Assembly (NCBI GenBank): GCA_964036195.1
Contig: OZ038451.1
Coordinates: 23,639,927 to 23,703,926, forward strand
Length of the DNA: 64,000 nucleotides
From: Sphaerolaimus hirsutus
Lineage: Eukaryota; Nematoda; Chromadorea; Monhysterida; Sphaerolaimidae
Direction: 5' to 3'
The position numbers and the translations under genes are program-made. This document shows positions 19,276 through 29,606 of this stretch, in pieces. Every line of letters starts with the position of its first letter. The first letter of the stretch is position 1. The notes under the pieces were generated by a model. It was not told where the DNA came from and searched no databases. It saw nothing but the letters and a program-made list of their open reading frames with translations.

Positions 19276-20935
19276 CTCAACACACATAAATAAAATAAAA
19301 AACAGTTCTAACACTTTGTTTTCAGGGTAAATAAGAACCATAATAAAACTCGAAAATTTGTATGGCTTCCCCTTTTGAAAAAATTTGAGTTCATGTTTTA
19401 AGTTCTTACTTTTATACAGTTCATGCCCAGCACCTACTTAAATTGTCATCTGAGTAGGTGCTTAGCATGAACTGTGTAAAGTACAAACTGAAAACATGAA
19501 CTCAACATTTTTCATAAGGGGAACCGATACAAATTGGCGCTCCACACACAGCTATTTTAAAAATAAGTTCGAACGTTTTTTGGCAAAGTATGAATACCGT
19601 ATTTCTTCTATCCGTTCTATTTTTTCGTCAACTTGTATACCTGCTGTTCTATTGGAGGTTGACGAAAAAATTTGAACGATGTTCTTTATTAGAAGAGATA
19701 CGGTATGCATACTTTGCCAAAAAAACGTTCGAACTTTTTTAAAAATGGTTGTGTGTGGAGCGGCATTTTCTAATTTTATATGGGTTCTGATTTTGAAAAA
19801 AGCGTTCGAACTTATTTTTAAAATTGCTGTGTGTGGAGCCGCAGGGTGTACGAGGGTTTAGCGGGCGTTTAGTAAACGCGGCCGTAATGTAGACCTGGCC
19901 GTAATGTAAGCCTACCCAGCCGTAAAGTAGGCCCAGCCATAAATTAGGGGGTGCTACATTACTGCCGGGCATCATTACGGCTGGGTTTACTTTACGGCCG
20001 GGTTTACATTCCGGCCGAGTGGGGGGATTAATGTTTTTAGCTATTTTTCTAGCTAAATAGCTATTTTTTAACGTTTTTTCCACTTTACACTTTTTCAAGT
20101 GATTTTTGGATTTAAGTAAAATGAAAAAAAGTTGAGCAATGCCATTGGTCAACTTTTTTTCACTTCACTCAAATCCTAACATCACTGGAAAAAGTGTGAA
20201 GTGAAAAAAACTTTCAAAAATAGCTATTTTTCAACGTTTTTTTTTTACTTGACACTTTCAAGGGATGTTTGGATTTGAGTAAAGTGAAAAAAAGTTGACC
20301 AATGGCATTGCTCAACTTTTTTTCAATTCAACTCAACTCCAAAGATCACTTGAAAAAGTGTTAAGTGAAAAACGTTGAAAAATAGCTAAAACACTAATCC
20401 CCCCACTCGGCCGGAATGTAAACGTCAAGGGTTTTTTAAATAAAAAAACGTTTTTTTCAAAAGCTCACCAGATATGGTCATGAGTCAACATATACAGGTA
20501 AATCAGACATGTGACAGTACTTTATGGTGTTATAAATAGCCATATGATGGCTGTAGAGTCATACGATATCATTATAAGTGGTGATTTCTGTCAAAAATAT
20601 CCATTTTATGTCGGCTTATTACGTATATTGGCTTTTGTCGAACGTTCGTGACTTCAGGGCCGTATCTAGGGGGGAGCTGCAGCCCCCCCTCCCGGGGCGA
20701 GACCAGAAAGTGACCGACAATTCGACTTTTTCAACGTCAGCATAAAAAATTTTGCGCGCAAGCGCGCATTCTTCACCAGAAATACGGTATTATCATTCGA
20801 TTTGCTCCATGTGGCTTTTGCTCCATGTGGCGATTTGCTCCACGGTTTAAATGGTCGTTTTTTTAAAAATAGAACGTTTTTTATTTTAAAAAAACCCTTG
20901 GTCATCCCTACCGCCGATATTCACCCTCGTTTCAG
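19276..20935. repeat. Upstream flank of gene 2: foldbacks and GGCCGTAA repeats
   Basis: Holds a foldback at about 19335-19530 (AAGGGGAACC-type arms), the 19595-19704 foldback (ACCGTATTTCTTCTA ends) and tandem 20-bp variants of CGGCCGTAATGTAAGCC at about 19875-20010, with a twin block at 31116-31262. A palindrome spans about 20005-20420 (CCGGCCGAGTGGGGGGATTA against its complement). An element at about 20425-20910 ends TCATCCCTA and carries GCGCGCAAGCGCGC at 20754. No first exon of gene 2 was identified. Confidence 0.6.
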
Positions 20936-21206
20936 GTCGGCCCGTGCAGCGCGCAGTACTGGTACTGCGGCGGTGGCCAGTGGGTGCATACTTCGTGCCA
21001 GTCGGGCACCATCTACAGCCCCTCCAATAGGCAATGTGAAGAGCCTTCTTGGGTTCCTGGCTGCGTGCCTGCAACTCAACCACCCCCGCCGAGCAATCCA
21101 CCGCCAGCCGCGTGCCAAGATGGAGCGAAATACCCCGCTGCGCCGTGTACTGACGTGTTCTGGGTGTGCAGCCAGAATACATGGTTCCAGAAATGGTGCC
21201 CTGGCA
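20936..21206 (+). CDS. Gene 2 exon 1 (end of CBM14-1, start of CBM14-2)
   Basis: Acceptor CCTCGTTTCAG, donor GGCA|GTGAGT (phase 1). Encodes VGPCSAQYWYCGGGQWVHTS, closes the module at WVPGC, has a Pro-rich linker, and opens CQDGAKYPAAPCTDVFWVCS followed by WFQKWCPG. Confidence 0.85.
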
Positions 21207-21290
21207 GTGAGTTTGGCATTTTTTGGACTGAAAAGTGTGTCTATGCTAGCCCCGTCCCATATTTACGTGCCCTTTTTCACGCACAACCAG

Positions 21291-21415
21291 GCACCATATT
21301 CAACCCGTCGAATGGGCAGTGCGAAGAGGCGTCCTGGGTTCCTGGCTGTGTGCCAAATATGACCCCGGTGCCCAGCAATCCACCGCCACTGTGCCAGGAG
21401 TCGACGACTTACCAG
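21291..21415 (+). CDS. Gene 2 exon 2 (end of CBM14-2)
   Basis: After an 84-bp intron. The junction codon A|GC gives Ser. TIFNPSNGQCEEASWVPGC completes the module and CQESTTYQ opens the next; donor ACCAG|GTTGGC, phase 0. Confidence 0.85.
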
Positions 21416-21621
21416 GTTGGCCATTATTTTTGACACTCCACCGACTATCCGTGGTCTAGGCTGTTTTTAACGGTTTTATTTTTAAAAGTGTGTGTTTTTT
21501 AAAACATGGGCATCGAAACCGTCTTTCAAACGAGCCAAAAAATTTTTTACACTTTCATCTTGTCGCTAAATCATAAATAAGTGCACAATTCACGCCCCGC
21601 CCCCCCCCCCCCCGCCCGCAG

Positions 21622-21810
21622 GTGGGCCGGTGCTCTGCGCAGTTTTGGTTCTGCAACGGGGGCCAGTGGGTGTTGACATCGTGCGGGGCTGGCTCGATCT
21701 ACAACTCCAACAATGGGCAGTGCGAGGAAGCTTCGTGGGTGCCCGGCTGTGCGCCGACTACCACCACCACGCAGGCGGCACCGCAGTGTTAGGAAGGGCT
21801 GACGCACCCG
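21622..21810 (+). pseudogene. Gene 2 exon 3, with in-frame TAG
   Basis: Phase 0/0, 63 codons. VGRCSAQFWFCNGGQWVLTS is followed by NGQCEEASWVPGC and a TTTTT linker, then PQC and TAG at 21790-21792 where every sibling module has CAG (Gln of CQEG). It continues EGLTHP to donor CCCG|GTAAAT. A single C-to-T change explains the stop. The exon length is a multiple of three, so skipping keeps the frame. Confidence 0.8.
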
Positions 21811-22287
21811 GTAAATTTGGGTGACGCAAGTACAAGTACCTCCACTTTTGTATGAAGAGCTAGGACACTATTTAACTACCCCGTTTTTGTAAAGTATAGA
21901 TACTATTTTTACGGCATGATTGAGATCAATGAGCACTGAACTCCATACCATTAGACTGAAGTCCGGTGCACCCTACTTTGAATTTGCAGCAACGATTTTG
22001 GCTTCTTGAATTAATATTTTGTCCAAAATTGCTTATAAAACGTCAAAAATGTGCAGTACTTTTTGTGAAGAGTAGATATCTTATTTGATGCTCCGCGGTC
22101 AATTCCGCAAATGGAGAAGTGAAAATTTCACATCTGAATTGTGTTTTTACTTCATTTGCGGAATCGGTACCTGATCTGAGCTTATCGTGAATGTGTGCTG
22201 GGCAAACCGGCAACTAATTTGACGAGACGTTAAAAAATAGTAAGTAGGCTTTCTGACCATCTAATTTGATATACTCGTCTCTTTCAG

Positions 22288-22473
22288 GCAGGCACGTGCG
22301 CGCCTTAATATTGGTACTGCGGCGGCGGCCAGTGGGTGCTGACCTCCTGTGCACCGGGAACGATTTTCAACCCATCCAATGGGCAATGTGAAGAGGCTTC
22401 GCGGGTACCCGGCTGCGCGCCGTCGACGCCACCTTCGAACCCGCCGCAATGCCAGGATGGCACCACTTACCAG
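22288..22473 (+). pseudogene. Gene 2 exon 4, with in-frame TAA
   Basis: Phase 0/0, 62 codons. AGTCAP, then TAA at 22306-22308, then YWYCGGGQWVLTSC. The corresponding position is Gln (SAQYWYC, SSQYWYC) in other modules, so CAA-to-TAA is the simple explanation. The rest of the exon is intact through CQDGTTYQ. Confidence 0.8.
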
Positions 22474-22775
22474 GTGGGTTCATCCGGCGGCAAATGTTCT
22501 CTGCATGTTTGCTACTTTGTGCGACAAGGTCCAAGGCTAGATTTTGAGAAAAATTGTTTTTAACTGCCATAATTGCAAAAGAAAGCACGAATTGACATTT
22601 TAAGGCATAAAAATTAATAACCATTAAGTTGTAATGATTATGAGGGATGTGAACATAAGGGTATTCGAATTTTACCCACTGCATCCGTTCCAATATGTTT
22701 GTTCATGGTTAATTTCAGAAACTTGAATTGCCGCTTAAAAATATTCGAACAATTCAAATTAAAACTCATTCGCAG

Positions 22776-22958
22776 GGCGGCGCGTGCAGCTCTCAGTACT
22801 GGTACTGCAACGGCGGCCAGTGGGTGCTGACATCGTGTCAAGCTGGAACTGTGTACAACCCGGCTAATGGGCAGTGCGAGGAGGCTTCATGGGTACCTGG
22901 CTGCGTGCCAACCACCACTGCTCTGCCGCCACAATGCCAGGAGGGGACTACATATCAG
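22776..22958 (+). CDS. Gene 2 exon 5 (CBM14)
   Basis: 61 codons, phase 0/0: GGACSSQYWYCNGGQWVLTS, QAGTVYNPANGQCEEASWV, a TTTALPP linker and CQEGTTYQ. The 3' half is nearly identical at DNA level to exon 6. Confidence 0.87.
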
Positions 22959-23383
22959 GTTCTTGTAGATATTACGCTCATTGTGATTTAATCTATTCTG
23001 CGACGTTAAATTACATAAAAGCACCCATTACCTGCCGAACAGATATTGTTTTGGTTGGTGTTCTTCTGAGCTGCGAAGAGATTGTAAAATGTATTCCCAG
23101 CGTCACATGTATTCAACGTGCGCCGATGACGCCCTGGCGTGGCGTCCAGAAATGTAATTTATATTTTTCAAATATAAGAAAATATGAAAAAGTAATCATT
23201 TTTCCCTAAATTTTTCTAGATTTATTATATTTCTTTCGTAGTAAGAAAGTATAAAAAAATCTCAACTGTGCGCTAAAAAAAAAATGTATTTTATTTTTTT
23301 AATTCCTTTTTAATACCTATTTTTGAATCCTTAAAAATTCCTATTTTTAGCACGTTATTTCATCGTGTTCCATGCATTCTCAG

Positions 23384-23566
23384 GCCGGTGCGTGCACACC
23401 ATCTTATTGGTACTGCAGCGGCGGCCGGTGGGTGCAAACTTCTTGCCAGGCTGGTACGATCTACAACCCGGCTAATGGGCAGTGCGAGGAGGCTTCCTGG
23501 GTACCTGGCTGCGTGCCAACCACCACTGCTCTGCCGCCACAATGCCAGGAGGGAACTACGTATCAG
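23384..23566 (+). CDS. Gene 2 exon 6 (CBM14)
   Basis: 61 codons, phase 0/0: AGACTPSYWYCSGGRWVQTS then the same YNPANGQCEEASWVPGC, TTTALPP and CQEGTTYQ as exon 5. The last 100 bp differ from exon 5 at only a few sites, while the introns are unrelated. Confidence 0.87.
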
Positions 23567-23918
23567 GTCGATTCAGGGTCTTAAGATTTATATCTTCTCT
23601 TGCTGCGTTTATTTACGCAAAAATTGCTTATCAGGGTGGGCATAACTAGAAAATAACATTTGCAATGTTTAGCATTTTTGTTTAATGTGAGAAAATTTTT
23701 TCTCGTTTACCATTTTGCAGGGCATTTTCCATGAAAATCAAGCGAAAATTCTTTTAAGCGGGATTCTTAAAAAAATTTGCCACGCCTGGGTAACGAAGGA
23801 AGCTGAAGGATCAAGTGTGGCATGGTAACTAACATTTTCGCTTTTCGCTAGATAGCAGCTTAGCATGTGTAGTGTATATTGATAACTAAGCGATTTTTTA
23901 TCCTGTGATCTTTCTCAG

Positions 23919-24117
23919 GCCGGTGTGTGCACGCCAGTTTATTGGTACTGCAGCGGCGGACGATGGGTGCAAACATCCTGCCAGGCTGGCACCATCTACA
24001 ATCCCAGCAATGGACAATGCGAGGAGGCTTCGTGGGTGCCCGGCTGCGCGCCGGTTACGACGCCAGTGCCCAGCAACCCACCGCCTCAATGTCAAGAGGG
24101 GACTACCTATCAAGTAG
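23919..24117 (+). CDS. Gene 2 exon 7 (CBM14)
   Basis: AGVCTPVYWYCSGGRWVQTS followed by SNGQCEEASWVPGC, a linker with VTTPVPSNPPP and CQEGTTYQV. Two donors overlap: CAA|GTAGGT (phase 0, after 24113) and GTAG|GTCCTG (phase 1, after 24117). Only the second matches the phase of exon 8. Confidence 0.78.
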
Positions 24118-24233
24118 GTCCTGGGGTATTCTAGATGCTAACTTTTCTGATGCGTTTAAAGAAGTAAAGACGCAGAAAATAAGCGATAAATCACATAAAC
24201 TAGTGATTTTGAAAGTGGAAATCTAAAATTTTG

Positions 24234-24375
24234 TATAAAAATGTAGCGTTTCTCTGAAATTTCGCTTGGCGGTTTGGGGGGTTGCCCCCCAACCCCCCAC
24301 TTTCCTACCCCTGAGCCATTTCGCTTGGCGGTTTGGGGGGTTGCCCCCAACCCCCCACTTTCCTACCCCTAAAAT
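24234..24375. repeat. Tandem duplication of about 64 bp in intron 7 of gene 2
   Basis: Two head-to-tail copies of a unit starting TTTCGCTTGGCGGTTTGGGG and ending CCACTTTCCTACCCCT, each with a G-run and C-run able to pair. The copies differ by one C. Confidence 0.8.
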
Positions 24376-24561
24376 ACCATACTTGCTATATCCATGCGAC
24401 TATCCGTTTGTAAAACTGCGCGCTTGAGCACAAAAAAATGCAGAATATATAGTGAATACGCACTGATTGTTGCTTTTGAATGTGTTGCAGTTGTTTAAAA
24501 ATGTGTTTTTGATGCTTGTTTTTAAAAACTGTTGAAAAATGTGTCAACCATAACCTCACAG

Positions 24562-24741
24562 GCTGCGGCGGTCCCACCACCCCCGGTGACCCCTGCCGGG
24601 GGCGGAGCAAATTGCCGCTGGGCCCTTGCCAAGAAGAATACCTCAACTGCGCCAATGGCCAGAGCTTCCGGCTGTGGTGCCGCTACGGCACCGTGTTCGA
24701 CCCGAATGTGGGCGTCTGCAGGCCACCCTCCGTTGTGCCCA
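24562..24741 (+). CDS. Gene 2 exon 8 (divergent CBM14)
   Basis: The CBM14 frame starts in phase 1: (G)CGGPTTPGDPCRGRSKLPLG, then CQEEYLNCANGQSFRLWCRY, TVFDPNVGVC. Donor CCCA|GTGGGT, phase 1. Another frame is open over the same bases but has no domain pattern. Confidence 0.8.
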
Positions 24742-24762
24742 GTGGGTACTTTGGATTCTGAC

Positions 24763-24915
24763 TAGAGATGAAAGTTTTTTCAACTACCTGGTTTTTTAAA
24801 ACCTTTTTTCAAAAGTGTTTGAATAAAAAACCTACGCAAATTTTTAGGATTTTGAAAGAAATGGAGTCAACATGGGTTTAAAAAAAACCTTTTAAAAAAA
24901 CTCCGCCCATCCCTA
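24763..24915. mobile_element. Short hAT-like MITE (TAGGGATG family) in intron 8 of gene 2
   Basis: 153 bp, ends TAGAGATGAAAG and CATCCCTA, flanked by ATTCTGAC and CTTCTGAC (8-bp duplication, one mismatch). Mostly A/T tracts. Confidence 0.65.
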
Positions 24916-24965
24916 CTTCTGACAGCTGGGTTCTCCTCAACAATGTGGAAAATAACCCGTTTCAG

Positions 24966-25150
24966 GCTGCGCTGGTACGCCGAACCATACGCCGCCAACC
25001 CTGCCGTCGGTGTGCACTGACGGTGTGAAAATTCCCGCTGGCGCCTGCACCAATGAGTTCTACGTGTGCATCGGGCGGCGGTTTGGCAAGAAATGGTGCC
25101 CCAGCCCGACTGTGTTCGACGCCAGCACGCTCACGTGCAGGAAACCAAAG
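24966..25150 (+). CDS. Gene 2 exon 9 (divergent CBM14)
   Basis: (S)CAGTPNHTPPTLPSVCTDGV, KIPAGACTNEFYVCIGRRFG, KKWCPSPTVFDASTLTCRKPK. Starts phase 1, ends phase 0 at CAAAG|GTTCGA. Five to six Cys in CBM14 order. Confidence 0.8.
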
Positions 25151-25438
25151 GTTCGATATTGGGCAGGTTGTCTTACGGAGTTATTTATTTTGCGGAATAA
25201 AATATTATTTATTTTGAAAACCTTTTAAATGGGGTGAATAGCAAGAATGAATGACAAAAATTGTAATATGCGCATTTGCATCCGGAATATTGCAAAATAC
25301 ATAGTGCTCAAGACCTACGAAAAATAGTTCTCTGAAGCTATCTGTTCCTGAATCTCAAACCTCAGATTTTTAAAATAAGAAACCGAAATATTTAAAATAA
25401 AAATTCAAAATAATCGACCAAGTCGCTTCGACATTCAG

Positions 25439-25632
25439 CACGTGGACGACTGCGACGCGGACGACACTGACTCCGATTCCGACTCCGGCGCCAGCGACTT
25501 CGAGCTGGAGCAGCTGTTCGACGAAGCCGACGGCGCCGACTCGTTCGGTTGCCTGCTGACTAGCGCCCTCGCCAAGATGATCAACACCGTGGATGACGAT
25601 TTCTGTGAAGGCAAGGACAATGGCTCTTACGA
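25439..25632 (+). CDS. Gene 2 exon 10 (acidic linker)
   Basis: Acceptor CGACATTCAG. HVDDCDADDTDSDSDSGASD, then FELEQLFDEADGADSFG, AKMINTVDDDFCEGKDNGSY. The final C-EGKDNGSYE is the opening of the next CBM14 module. Ends phase 2 at CGA|GTGAGT. Confidence 0.8.
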
Positions 25633-25967
25633 GTGAGTGGTCATTTTCTGAGTGGGGGTGTGCAGGCTGTCGGTAGCAAAACTGATTTGACGTAACTTCG
25701 CGATTTTCACGTGATTCAAATTAAGAAACTCGAAGTGCAGAGTGAAATGAAAAATTCAAGTGTACAATTGACATGAAAAAGTGCCAAGTGTAGCATGAAT
25801 TTGCTAATTAGTTGCCTGTGCTAAGTTACGCAAAAAGTGACGTTATCTTTACGATATTTACTTTTCACTTCACTGGTCTGCATCGCGTAGTTTAGGGTTT
25901 AGCGTTTAAATGGGACGGTTCCTTCAACCGGCTTCCTGCAACGTAACCCCCATATACACTTTTGCAG

Positions 25968-26106
25968 GTTGTCCAAGTGCCAGGCGATGTTCGTCACGTG
26001 CGCCAACGGCAAGGTGCATCGGCGGTGGTGCAACGAACCCTGGCTGAGTTACAATGCCAAGCGGGGTGAATGCGTTTTCCGCCCCTGGTGCTACACCAAT
26101 GTGGAC
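25968..26106 (+). CDS. Gene 2 exon 11 (CBM14 core)
   Basis: Joins as E|LSKCQAMFVTCANGKVHRRW then CNEPWLSYNAKRGECVFRPW and C. With exon 10 it forms a classic six-Cys CBM14 module. Donor GGAC|GTGAGT, phase 0. Confidence 0.82.
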
Positions 26107-26606
26107 GTGAGTTCACGTCATGGCGGTCATTTTTCATTTTCTCGGCTGATGAAACTGTAGATCCATCCACGAAATCGCGCAATAAGTTGTTCTCAGCGAT
26201 CAATTCCGTAGATAAGTCTTTGGCATGTTATCTCTGCGGAATGAGTAAAAGTAGTGCCGTTATAGTGGCATGTTTACAGGGATCGTCATGAAATTTCACC
26301 AACTAACAGAAATACGCGACAGCACAAATTATCCTCACTTGGCATAAGTAGCAATTGCAATCAAATATAAGAATGGACCGACCAGTGAATTGGGTCAGTA
26401 AAAACCAATGCGTAGTAATAATTTTCCGCACTTACCGTAAATTTTCCGTGAGATATATTATATCTGTGTGTAGCCCTAATCCGGATTTCTATAGCGGATT
26501 TCTATTTCTGCGATCTTTATAGGTCCGGATCCGGGCCCTCGGATATCTATAGTGTCTCACGTCCTCACGCGAGTAGAGCATACTTTTAAAAGCCTATCAC
26601 ATTCAG

Positions 26607-26737
26607 ACGGACTCATCGCATGACGTTGACGAATTGGTGCCGAGCGATTTGCGCTGCAAGAATTTGCCAGACGGACTGAATGCCATCGAATGCACCCCCT
26701 TCTACGTTCGCTGCGAGGATGAGCGAGTCGTTGAGAG
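26607..26737 (+). CDS. Gene 2 exon 12
   Basis: TDSSHDVDELVPSDLRCKNL, PDGLNAIECTPFYVRCEDER. C-x-N-L-PDG...C...F-V-RC is the first half of another divergent CBM14. Ends phase 2 at AGAG|GTGAGT. Confidence 0.75.
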
Positions 26738-27131
26738 GTGAGTTTTCGTTAGCAATTTTTAGGCTATTTTCCAGCTGTTTCTGTTGTGTAATGGCCATTT
26801 TTGATGTCATTCAAGCGTGTTCTTTTTCCTCAGGTTTCCGCCGTTCTAGATATTAGATGAAAGACAAAAATATTTGAGAGAAATATTCAAGTTTACGGTT
26901 ACAAAGGTATTTTAAAAGTACCACGTTTTAGTATTTATACTTCCAAATTGTATCAATACTTCTATACGTAAATACTTTAATTTTCTATTAGAAACGTGAA
27001 CGTTTTCCCAAAATACCAGTATTTTGCATCACTCTGGCTTCTTGTCCCGGTGGTGTATGGCAAAATATTTGGTGGGGGGCTAGCTTGGATGCAATACATA
27101 GTTTGCAATGCTTAACTGACTTACTGTTAAG

Positions 27132-27309
27132 GTTCGTGTGTCCGTGGCCCTTCTACGTGTACAACGAGCCGTGGGACAAGCGCGAGTACTCTAGCCGACG
27201 GGCGTACAAATGCCGCAACTCGCCCTTCTATCTCAGTCCCAAGCATTCAGAGTGCACCAGCGGTTGGAACAAGACAAACTGGACAAATATGGCGGCAGCG
27301 ATGATCCGG
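27132..27309 (+). CDS. Gene 2 exon 13
   Basis: Phase agrees with exon 12: R|FVCPWPFYVYNEPWDKREYS, then YKCRNSPFYLSPKHSEC. The donor is weak: CGG|GTTCGT (phase 0) or GTTC|GTGTCT four bases later (phase 1, needed by the next exon). Confidence 0.65.
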
Positions 27310-27802
27310 GTTCGTGTCTCGTGCTTTTTGAGACTTGAAAACTTCAGGAAACCAAAATCGAGACACTTGAAAACTTCTGGAAACCAAAATCATTTGGAAA
27401 GCCTTTTTTGAAATATTATTTCGGAAAACACTAGAAAATATTTGATAAATTTTTTTGAAAATGCTTTATGGAAATATTTTATTTTGAAAATACTTAATGA
27501 ATTGAATGAAATTCTTGATCATCATATTGTGCCTACACGCACAAAAATGCTAATTAAAATCTGAAAATTTGAAAACTAAAACACCAAGCACACAATAGTA
27601 GGCTGGATGTCGCCATGTCGTTATTTCAGTTTCCACAAATGTCACGGTGAAAACTAGTGTGTGTAGGGCCAATATTGATCTCTCACTAACGCCCCTGCGT
27701 TCTAAGTTGCTGCTGTTTGTTACTGCACATTTTTTGTGGTATTACTGTTTACAGTGTATTTATTTTGCTGTCCAAATTAATTTCTCATTTTAAATATTGC
27801 AG

Positions 27803-27929
27803 ATTCTGTGGAAGCGTTGCTGGCCGGTGTCGGCTGATCAAGTGATGACGACATTTTTGATTTCTCCGACTTGTCCGATTTTGGTGTTGCCGAATTCTCG
27901 TCGCTGGATGATGTTCGCCGATTTGGCTG
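27803..27929 (+). pseudogene. Gene 2 exon 14, acidic linker with probable in-frame TGA
   Basis: In the frame that yields a linker like those around it, it reads SVEALLAGVG, TGA (27835-27837), SSDDDIFDFSDLSDFGVAEF, SSLDDVRRFG. The phases at both ends need non-standard donors, so this exon may be decayed or no longer used. Confidence 0.5.
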
Positions 27930-28208
27930 GTTCCAGTGCGTTTTCTTGAATAGTTTCTGCTTGTCCTACACACGCTAGTTTACATCGCAAATTCGTGTCA
28001 ACTCAAAATCACCAAAAAATCTTTAAAAGAATCACATTAAACAGAAACAATGAAAATAAAGTGTCATGATATATAATTGACTATGCTCTTTCAGATAGGA
28101 ACATTGAAATCACATAATTCACTAAAATTTAGTTGACACGAATTCAGTTGACATCAATCGTGTGGCGCCTTTATCCAGTTGCGTGCATTGACGCGCGTAC
28201 TTGCGCAG

Positions 28209-28467
28209 CGCTGCGCCGTAAGCGGTCGCTGTCGCTGGTCGACTCCGACGTCGGCGGCAGCGGTGGGTCGAACTCTGATTTGTTCAATGATCTACTGCGC
28301 GGCGGCGAACGATCCAACTTTGACCTGTTCGATTTGGCGGGTGTCGCGGGACAGGATTTCAACTTCCCGATCGGTGGCTTCAATGGATTGCTTGATGGCT
28401 CTTACAGTGGATACGACGCGGACCCGTACAGCATCGCGCTGACGCTGCGAGGTAACAGCTTGGAAAA
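28209..28467 (+). CDS. Gene 2 exon 15 (Asp/Gly/Phe-rich linker)
   Basis: LRRKRSLSLVDSDVGGSGGS, SDLFNDLLRGGERSNFDLFD, FNGLLDGSYSGYDADPYSIA, ending NSLEK. RRKR could be a proprotein-convertase site (inference). Donor AAAA|GTGAGT, phase 2. Confidence 0.72.
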
Positions 28468-28887
28468 GTGAGTTTTTGCGGGGTCCCGCGGGCGACGCTC
28501 ACCTATTACTGTTTGGTGTAACTAGGGGTGGAAAAAATTGTTGAAATGCAAATCAAGTCGATAAATTCAAGGAGAAAAGAAATGCAGCAACAAATCACTA
28601 AAAATGCCATAAAATCAGGTAAAACAGACACCAATGTAAAAAAAACACCTCAGGAAAAATGTTGCAAAATACCTTCTTAGGTACTAAAAATTCAGACAAC
28701 GGTTTCTGAAAAAATGTTGCGATACCTGTTTTTATTGTATAAAAAACCGTTACCGGCAATAATTGTAATAATATAATAATAATTATCACCCGGCGCATAT
28801 TGAACACATTTGCAATACATCCCGTGTCAAATCACACGCGGGGGGGGGGGGGTGTGTTCTCCGAGAATACAACCCATACACTTGCAG

Positions 28888-29220
28888 CGTGTTCGGCGAC
28901 CTGTCGCCGGACCAGCGTGACTTCGGCAGAAAAAAACCCGTGCGGCATCGTGGGCGAAGGTCGGGTCATCCCCGGCCACCCGCCCTGCTCCAACACGGTG
29001 TTCCTGTGCGTGGGCGGCAAGCCCTACCGCAAGCAGTGCCCCGCCGGACACATCTTCATGGACAGCGGGTTTTCGCCCGGCGGCGACTGCTTCCCGCCCA
29101 GCTACGACAACCGGTGCAAGGACGGCCCCGTGGACAGTGATTATGGATATGCGTTTGTCAACGACCTCGGCACGTTCTCGTTGAGCGACGCCAGCGACGC
29201 GTTGGGCTTTTTCAATTTTG
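28888..29220 (+). pseudogene. Gene 2 exon 16, CBM14 with a +1 frameshift in an A tract
   Basis: The spliced frame enters as N|VFGDLSPDQRDFGRK, but the CBM14 module NPCGIVGEGRVIPGHPPC, NTVFLCVGGKPYRKQCPAGH, GGDCFPPSYDNRC is in the next frame. The switch falls in A7 at 28930-28936, where six A would keep one frame. An acidic linker, VDSDYGYAFVNDLGTFSLSD, follows. Ends phase 1 at TTTG|GTTGGT. An assembly error cannot be excluded. Confidence 0.72.
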
Positions 29221-29393
29221 GTTGGTTTCCTTTTGTTATTGCGATGATTGACAAAAGCTTGGAATGGGGCGTGGTTTTTTCCTGTCGGGTGCCAGGAGTC
29301 GTGTCTGGTCGCACCAGGTACCCGAAAATCTGTTTCTGAATAAACACAAAATCATTTGCTTAGAGCTTAGCTGTTGAAATGCAGATGGTTTGA

Positions 29394-29514
29394 TGGTCTG
29401 GGGCAGTCCCGGACCCTGTACAAAGTCAAATGTCATGCAAAGTGTCAAAAATCGTGTAAAATACCCTGGAAAATGTGTTTGACATTTTACTGGGTATGGG
29501 ACTAGCACCAGCCT
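29394..29514. mobile_element. INT-family MITE copy in intron 16 of gene 2
   Basis: GGGCAGTCCCGGACCCTGT at the left and GGGTATGGGACTAGCACCAG at the right. The right edge shows the CAC-CAG terminus expected of the element followed by an AG acceptor-like trinucleotide. Confidence 0.7.
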
Positions 29515-29606
29515 GACTTTTTATGCGTCCAAAAAATTACCACTTTACAAATTGTTGAACGATGTCCAAAAAACCTACAAAAATACTAAAAACACTGAAT
29601 CCAAAC

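Noticed and set aside
21622-22473. A nuclear genetic code with TAA/TAG read as Gln
   Set aside because: It would fit two stops in gene 2, but gene 1 and gene 4 end naturally at TAG and TAA, and C-to-T decay explains the data more simply.
24532-24765. AAAVPPPPVTPAGGG frame over gene 2 exon 8
   Set aside because: It starts in the phase of the upstream GTAGGT donor but lacks the cysteine pattern; the overlapping CBM14 frame is better supported.
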